64,000 bases of DNA from Cucumis sativus (Eukaryota; Streptophyta; Magnoliopsida; Cucurbitales; Cucurbitaceae). The notes under the pieces are model-generated. The model saw nothing but the letters and a program-made list of their open reading frames with translations, searched no databases and was not told where the DNA came from. Below are positions 59,195-64,000 of this stretch, piece after piece; position 1 is the stretch's first letter, and every line of letters starts with the position of its first letter. Location of the stretch: contig NC_026661.2 of NCBI RefSeq assembly GCF_000004075.3, forward strand, positions 1,240,001-1,304,000, written 5' to 3'. Made by a program: the position numbers and the translations under genes.

Positions 59195-60569
59195 ATGGCT
59201 TGGTTCCTTAGCTTGTTCTTCTTCTTTCTTGTCTCTTTTACTAATGCTTGTGATCGTTGTATTCATCGGTCTAAAGCTACTCATTATTATGGAGATTCAC
59301 CTACTTCATGTAAAATAGTTTTATTTTGAATTTCATTTTGTATTTGCTAAATATTTTGATTCATATACTTAATGTGTTTGTGATGATATTCTCCCAAATG
59401 AAAATGGTAGCATATCTAATTTGTTTTTGGTATTATAATTTGATGTAGATGGAGGAGCATGTGGCTATGGAGACATGGCATTGGAATTTACCAATGGCTA
59501 CTTTTCAGCTGCTGTCCCCTCTCTATACAAACAAGGAGCTGGTTGTGGAGCATGTTTTCAGGTACATTTTCATGCTCAATTTGTATAGATATATATGAAA
59601 ATATTTAAATTTTCAAATAATTTTTCTTTGAAATGTATTGTTTGTTTTTGTAGGTAAGATGCAAAGACAAAAGACTATGCAATACAGCAGGGAGCAAAGT
59701 AGTATTGACAGATCAAAATTATGATAGCAGAGCAGATTTTGTTCTAAGTAGAAAAGCTTTTTCTGCTATGGCTTTAAAAGGAAAAGGTCAAGAGCTTTTG
59801 AATACTGGAATTGTGGATGTAGAATATAAGAGGTGATCAATTATATTTTTGTTACAAAAACTTTACCACTAACTATAACAATAATGTATATATTGATATA
59901 ATATTGTGAGTGTTTAATTAATTTTCTGATATTATTGTAGGATACCTTGTGGATACAAAAACAAAAATTTGGCTGTACGAGTTGAAGAATCAAGTTATAA
60001 TCCAAATTATTTAGCTGTTAAACTTTTGTACCAAGGTGGCCAAACAGAGATTGTGGCTGTCGAGATAGCTGAGGTAAATTCAAAATCACTATATACCAGT
60101 AATTTTTTAAATGGTTAAAATTACTTTTAGATGTGATTTTATACTATATCAAAATTGATTTTGAATCATTAAAATATGCTTTTCATTTGGTTTGACAAAT
60201 GAAAAGAATAACCCGTGTTTCTTATCAAAATTGTGAGGCCCTCCTTCATCACTCCGAAATGAAACCGAAAACTTGAATAGAGAATACTGAAAGATGCAGA
60301 TTTGACTGTTATGACAGGTTGGTTCATATGAATGGGTGAGCTTAAGAAGAAACTATGGAGCAGTCTGGGATACAAGTAAAGTACCAAAAGGAGCATTACA
60401 AATGAGAATGGCATTTACTTCAGGATACGATGGAAAATGGGTTTGGGCAGAATATGTTCTTCCTGTCGATTGGAAAGTTGGAGCCATATACGATACTGGA
60501 GTTCAAATTTACGACATTGCTAAAGAAAGTTGCCCAACATCACAGTGTGGTGATAAACCATGGAAGTGA
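59195..60569 (+). CDS. Expansin-like A, array copy 3, five exons
   Basis: Exons are 59195-59309, 59449-59561, 59654-59832, 59941-60073 and 60318-60569; phases as in copies 1 and 2; 263 residues. The signal peptide ends FLVSFTNA (18), followed by CDRCIHRSKATHYY. Exon 2 has one extra codon (YGGACGYG). Domain 1 has CGACFQVRCKDKRLCN and VVLTDQNYDSRADFVLS, without HFD. Domain 2 keeps the most typical EXLA text of the three: VGSYEWVSLRRNYGAVWD, TSGYDGKWVWAEYVLPVDW and YDTGVQIYDIAKESCPTSQC. It is the most compact copy, with introns of 139, 92, 108 and 244 nt. It should be secreted to the wall. By its conserved binding segment it is likeliest to keep the family's ancestral role, whatever that is. Confidence 0.94.
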
Positions 60570-60993
60570 ATGGATTAATTAAGTATAGTGAATTTAGTTA
60601 ATTACCAATTTACATATACTTTTTATGAAAATTTCTTCATACTATTATTAATTTTGAATAAGTTTTCTCTACACAACTTGTGGTGAGGGAAATATGTGCA
60701 TTTTATTCCTTGCTTGTATACCAATCTACTCCAAAGAATTCAATGGGAATTCTATTACTAAATAAATAAAATATTTACACAGGTTTTTTTAAGAAAAATG
60801 TACCGTCCATATGATCAATAACTGTTTTTTTAGTTTGATGAGGCTTTCAATATTTATACATCTTTTGGTTGAGGGTATACTTAAGTGTTAACTATTTGAG
60901 TTCGGCTAATATTGACCCATTTAGTTGTAGGATTGAAATGAGTATCATACTAGGGTTCCAAACCATTTCACAATGGGGTGAAACATCTCTAAT

Positions 60994-61065
60994 GTGATCA
61001 TATATACATTATAGACAAAACGTTGCTTTGTGATCATATATACATTATAGACGAAACGTTGCTTA
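60994..61065. repeat. 36-bp tandem repeat, two copies
   Basis: The unit starts gtgatcatatatacattata and ends acgttgctt; copies at 60994 and 61030 differ at about two sites. Confidence 0.85.
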
Positions 61066-61817
61066 GTGACCTTAGCAGAAGATTAAATAAATTTGTGTTG
61101 GTTTTTAAGATTTCATCATTTCATATCAACGTCACTATGATATGATTCACTCATCCATAGAAAAATCTCATAATTAATTAAATCTCATCAAGTTTATAGA
61201 TTTTCTTCAAAGCTTAACCGACTCCAAAATTGAGGAATAAAAAATTGTAATTTAACATTTACTATTTTTTAAAAATTTGATAGTAATATAAAAATATAAA
61301 GTTTTGAAATATATGTAAATCATCAATGATCTATATATCCACTATAATGTAATTTAATTTACAAAAACATTTAAACTTATAATCCAAACTGGTCAATTAA
61401 GCTTCTAAAACGACTAATTTCAAGAATAATTGTTTTGAAATTTCAAGAATATTTTTTTTCAAACTAGTACAAAAATAGAATAATTAACCATAACAAAGAA
61501 AAAATTAAAGTTAAAAGTATCGAAAAAAAAAAGAATAAAATGTTACGAAGGAAAGTCATAACTCTACCGCAGTGTATCGAGTACACGACTTTCCTCTAGT
61601 TGTTATTATTATTAAAATTGGAACGTAGATAGCACTAATTTAACCATTATTAAAAAAGTGAAAAGGTTGTCTTTTAAAAAGTATAATTAATTTTAAAAAG
61701 TTACAAATTTAACGTTCAACACGCCCCCATTCATATAAATCCTATAAAAAAAGTTTAAAGAAATTCAAGATTTGATGGCCTAATAAATTAGAAATAAAAT
61801 GATTGAAATATTAAGAA

Positions 61818-62005
61818 AAATTCTCAAAAATAGTAAATTTGACAAAAGATTTACGCAAAATTTCAAATTATATCAATAATAAAAATTGATATACACTAAT
61901 ATACTTGTATCTGTAGTGTTGATAGACAGTAATATAATTCAAAATTTTGCTACGTTTCATAAATATTTTAATTTATTTTGTTATTTTTAAGAATGTCTCC
62001 AAATA
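61818..62005. repeat. Diverged hairpin element between EXLA copies 3 and 4
   Basis: Left end ctcaaaaatagtaaatttga, then gatttacgcaaaattt; right end ataaatattttaatttatt, then tgttatttttaagaatgt in inverted sense. Inner text tatcaataataaaaattgat is a worn form of the family's core. Confidence 0.5.
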
Positions 62006-63883
62006 CTTAAATATTTTTTTTTTAGAATGCAAATTCAAATTAATTGGTAACTACTTATCTCATTGATAGTAGTGAATTATCTTCCCTAAGCACCCTACCA
62101 CCTCTAGACGCAAATGTCGTATTATCGAACTAGATTACCAATGTTTTGTGTTTTATTGTTTTACTTTTTGTTATCAAAGATAAAAAGAAAAAAAAAAAAA
62201 TCATTCCCCTAGTATTGATGATATTTTTGAAATTTCGAGAAAGAATATTTTTTTAGTGGTTTGGACGACCCTCCATGCTAAGCCCACAACTCCGAACAAG
62301 CGGGCATATGTATTGTATTAAGATGAACTTTGCTATTTTAAAAAATGTTTTTTTAACAAGATACAAGAACGGGAGCCAGAATCAACACACATCTTATAAT
62401 TATTAGGTTAACATATCATTACCATCATCTATCTTCTCTAATATTTATTTTCTTAATTAAAAAATTGCAAGGTAAGAAAATTGATAGGATTATCGAAATA
62501 TTTCAACTAGGTTGACAACTCTCTACCCCTCCATTACATTTAATATTTCAAAAGAACTCAAAAAATTCATTCAAGATAAATGTGTGTAGCGTTTCCAATT
62601 TTTTTTTGTTGCCATCAACATTCAAACATAAGTAATTATGTTCGACAATTTATGGGAGTTATTTTGTTTTTCTCTTCTTTCTTCCTTTTAATTTCTTAAT
62701 AAATTTCCAATTGGGCAAAATGGCCCCAACTCCTCCAAAAAAATCATCATCAATATAATTAGGTATGAACGACTCGACTTTCTTCTTGTGTTGTGCAAGT
62801 GATAATTTCTATTTGTAAAAAGTTTTCATGATAGTTGAGAAAAAAACACTTAGTTCTTGGTGTACTATTTATTGTATCGGGAGTTAATAACATAAAGAAC
62901 ACAACTACGGAAACACATAAAAGCATTGATAACACAACACAAACTTTGGTAACCTAATTATTCGATTACACAACATCTACATCTAAGGGGTCGTCTTAGA
63001 CCCATGACAAAAGATTATACTACTCATGCAGTAATTGATTATTACAATGTTATGATTGAGGGTGCAATACTCTAACATGAACCAACATGGTGACTATGGA
63101 ATAACTCAACAATCACAACTATATTGTACAATGATAATAATCATAACATTAATAGGATCACACCCCCTTAATCAATGACTACTTGTAATTCTAGCTTCAA
63201 GCATCCTTCAATAGCTGATCAATTTCTTATTTTCAAAATGCTGTATCGTCACACATGAATTCTGAAAGTGCATCGTCACATATTTTCTTTCCCAAACAAT
63301 TCTCTGCATAAAACTAACTTTCAGATCATATGAAAGAATAAAGATTCAAGAAAGGTGGGATATAGTAATAGTAAAGCCAAAAAAATCTTAACCACTCTAT
63401 TTAAATATGGAATTAATAAATCAATATAATAAAGGAATTAAGGAAGTGAGAGCATGTCATAGTAGAAATGATCAGAATTTGAAAGAAGAAAAAAGAATCA
63501 AAGCCGAAGAACGTAGCAAGAAACGAGAACGATAACAGGCTGCGATTGAAGTTTGCTAGATGAAACAAACTAGTTTTTTATCAGTTCAGCTAATATTTTA
63601 GTTAAAAGTATAGTATATGTTTTATGTTTGTTGAACTTTGCTCGATGGAATCTGGATCGATATGAAAACGCTTCAAAGTATAGTTGTTGAACATTAAACA
63701 CACATTGTTTCTCTAATCTGTTAGTCTTTTACTTATTTTTATTCCCATACACGTTAGGCAAATTCAAATCCTGGGTATTAAATATTGTTATCAATTCAAA
63801 TCCCATTTGCCTTCTTCAAAACATTGACTTATTACTTCTAATCCATGCCTACTTTTTGGTCTTAAAGAAATCCTTGAAAAATC

Positions 63884-63893
63884 TATATATAAG
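63884..63893 (+). promoter_or_regulatory. TATA box of EXLA copy 4
   Basis: TATATATAAG, about 61-70 bp before the Met at 63954, the same arrangement as the other array members. Confidence 0.5.
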
Positions 63894-63953
63894 CATCATT
63901 CTTTTTGCTGCTTATTTCTCACAATTCAAATGCATCTCATTTCTCAAAGAAAA

Positions 63954-64000
63954 ATGTATTGGTTTCTCATTTTCCTCTTTTTGCTTGTCTCCTCGACCAC
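63954..64000 (+). CDS. Expansin-like A, array copy 4, 5' end only (cut by window edge)
   Basis: The last 47 bases code MYWFLIFLFLLVSST, a signal peptide very like MAWFLSLFFFFLVSFTNA of copy 3. An in-frame Met at 63930 would add MHLISQRK; the start at 63954 is preferred because it lines up with the other copies and the TATA spacing. The rest of the gene, if intact, lies beyond the window. The call rests on signal-peptide likeness, promoter layout and position in the array. Confidence 0.6.
   Translation, partial: MYWFLIFLFLLVSST

Larger units (their letters stand above)
60570..63883. other. Spacer between EXLA copies 3 and 4
   Basis: The 3' flank of copy 3, then AT-rich DNA with a 36-bp tandem repeat and a hairpin element (both listed). 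About 62880-63200 has an LTR-like texture (ggtaacctaattattcgatt) but no defining parts. No gene is supported. Confidence 0.4.

Noticed and set aside
62880-63200. LTR-like texture left of EXLA copy 4
   Set aside because: No clear ends, primer site or second copy.
1-64000. tRNA genes, known microRNA hairpins, CRISPR arrays, NLR genes
   Set aside because: I scanned by eye for tRNA arms, well-known plant miRNA sequences, regular spacer arrays and NB-ARC motifs and saw none; a covariance or HMM search could still find weak cases.

Overview
The window looks like nuclear DNA of a flowering plant. It is AT-rich, its genes have GT..AG introns, intergenic spaces run to several kb, and it carries plant-only families (SAUR, expansin-like A, SKU5-like, cpSRP43, LEA2/NHL). 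The overall style, with hairpin elements built on a TCTATCAnTGATAGA core, TA-rich microsatellites and small retrotransposon relics, suggests a cucurbit, probably Cucumis. That assignment is inference from pattern memory, not a database match.

Layout, left to right. (1) 0.9-2.6 kb, plus: a two-exon plant O-methyltransferase. (2) 4.7-7.6 kb, plus: a CCDC124/Lso2-type ribosome-associated coiled-coil protein. Its first intron holds a complete-looking small LTR element of the TRIM type, and its first splice donor is duplicated. (3) 9.6-12.5 kb, plus: a six-exon protein with a USP-like N-terminus and a kinase-like domain that has lost both catalytic aspartates (HRN and NFG). (4) 13.3-16.8 kb, minus: an eight-exon SKU5-similar multicopper-oxidase-like secreted protein. 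(5) 16.8-24.0 kb: a gene-poor stretch with a 5S-rRNA-bearing Cassandra-type LTR relic. (6) 24.0-25.1 kb, plus: intronless cpSRP43. (7) 26.8-29.7 kb, plus: a three-exon LEA2/NHL-type membrane protein. (8) 30.5-33.7 kb, minus: a five-exon amino-acid transporter of the LHT8/AATL1 type. (9) 33.7-40.3 kb: gene-poor. (10) 40.3-40.8 kb, minus: a SAUR gene. (11) 40.8-47.7 kb: repeat-rich and gene-free. (12) 47.7-64 kb, plus: a tandem array of expansin-like A (EXLA) genes, three complete five-exon genes and the first codons of a fourth cut by the window edge, with hairpin elements and a LINE relic between or inside them.

The genes are mostly unrelated single loci, as is normal in plants. The one organised cluster is the EXLA array. 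Its members share exon phases and a TATA box 50-75 bp before each start codon, so it arose by tandem duplication. Copy 1 has drifted furthest in its C-terminal domain and has a greatly enlarged intron 3. I found no tRNA gene, CRISPR array or prokaryote-like operon. Splice sites were placed by reading frame, GT/AG and family continuity; none is backed by transcripts.
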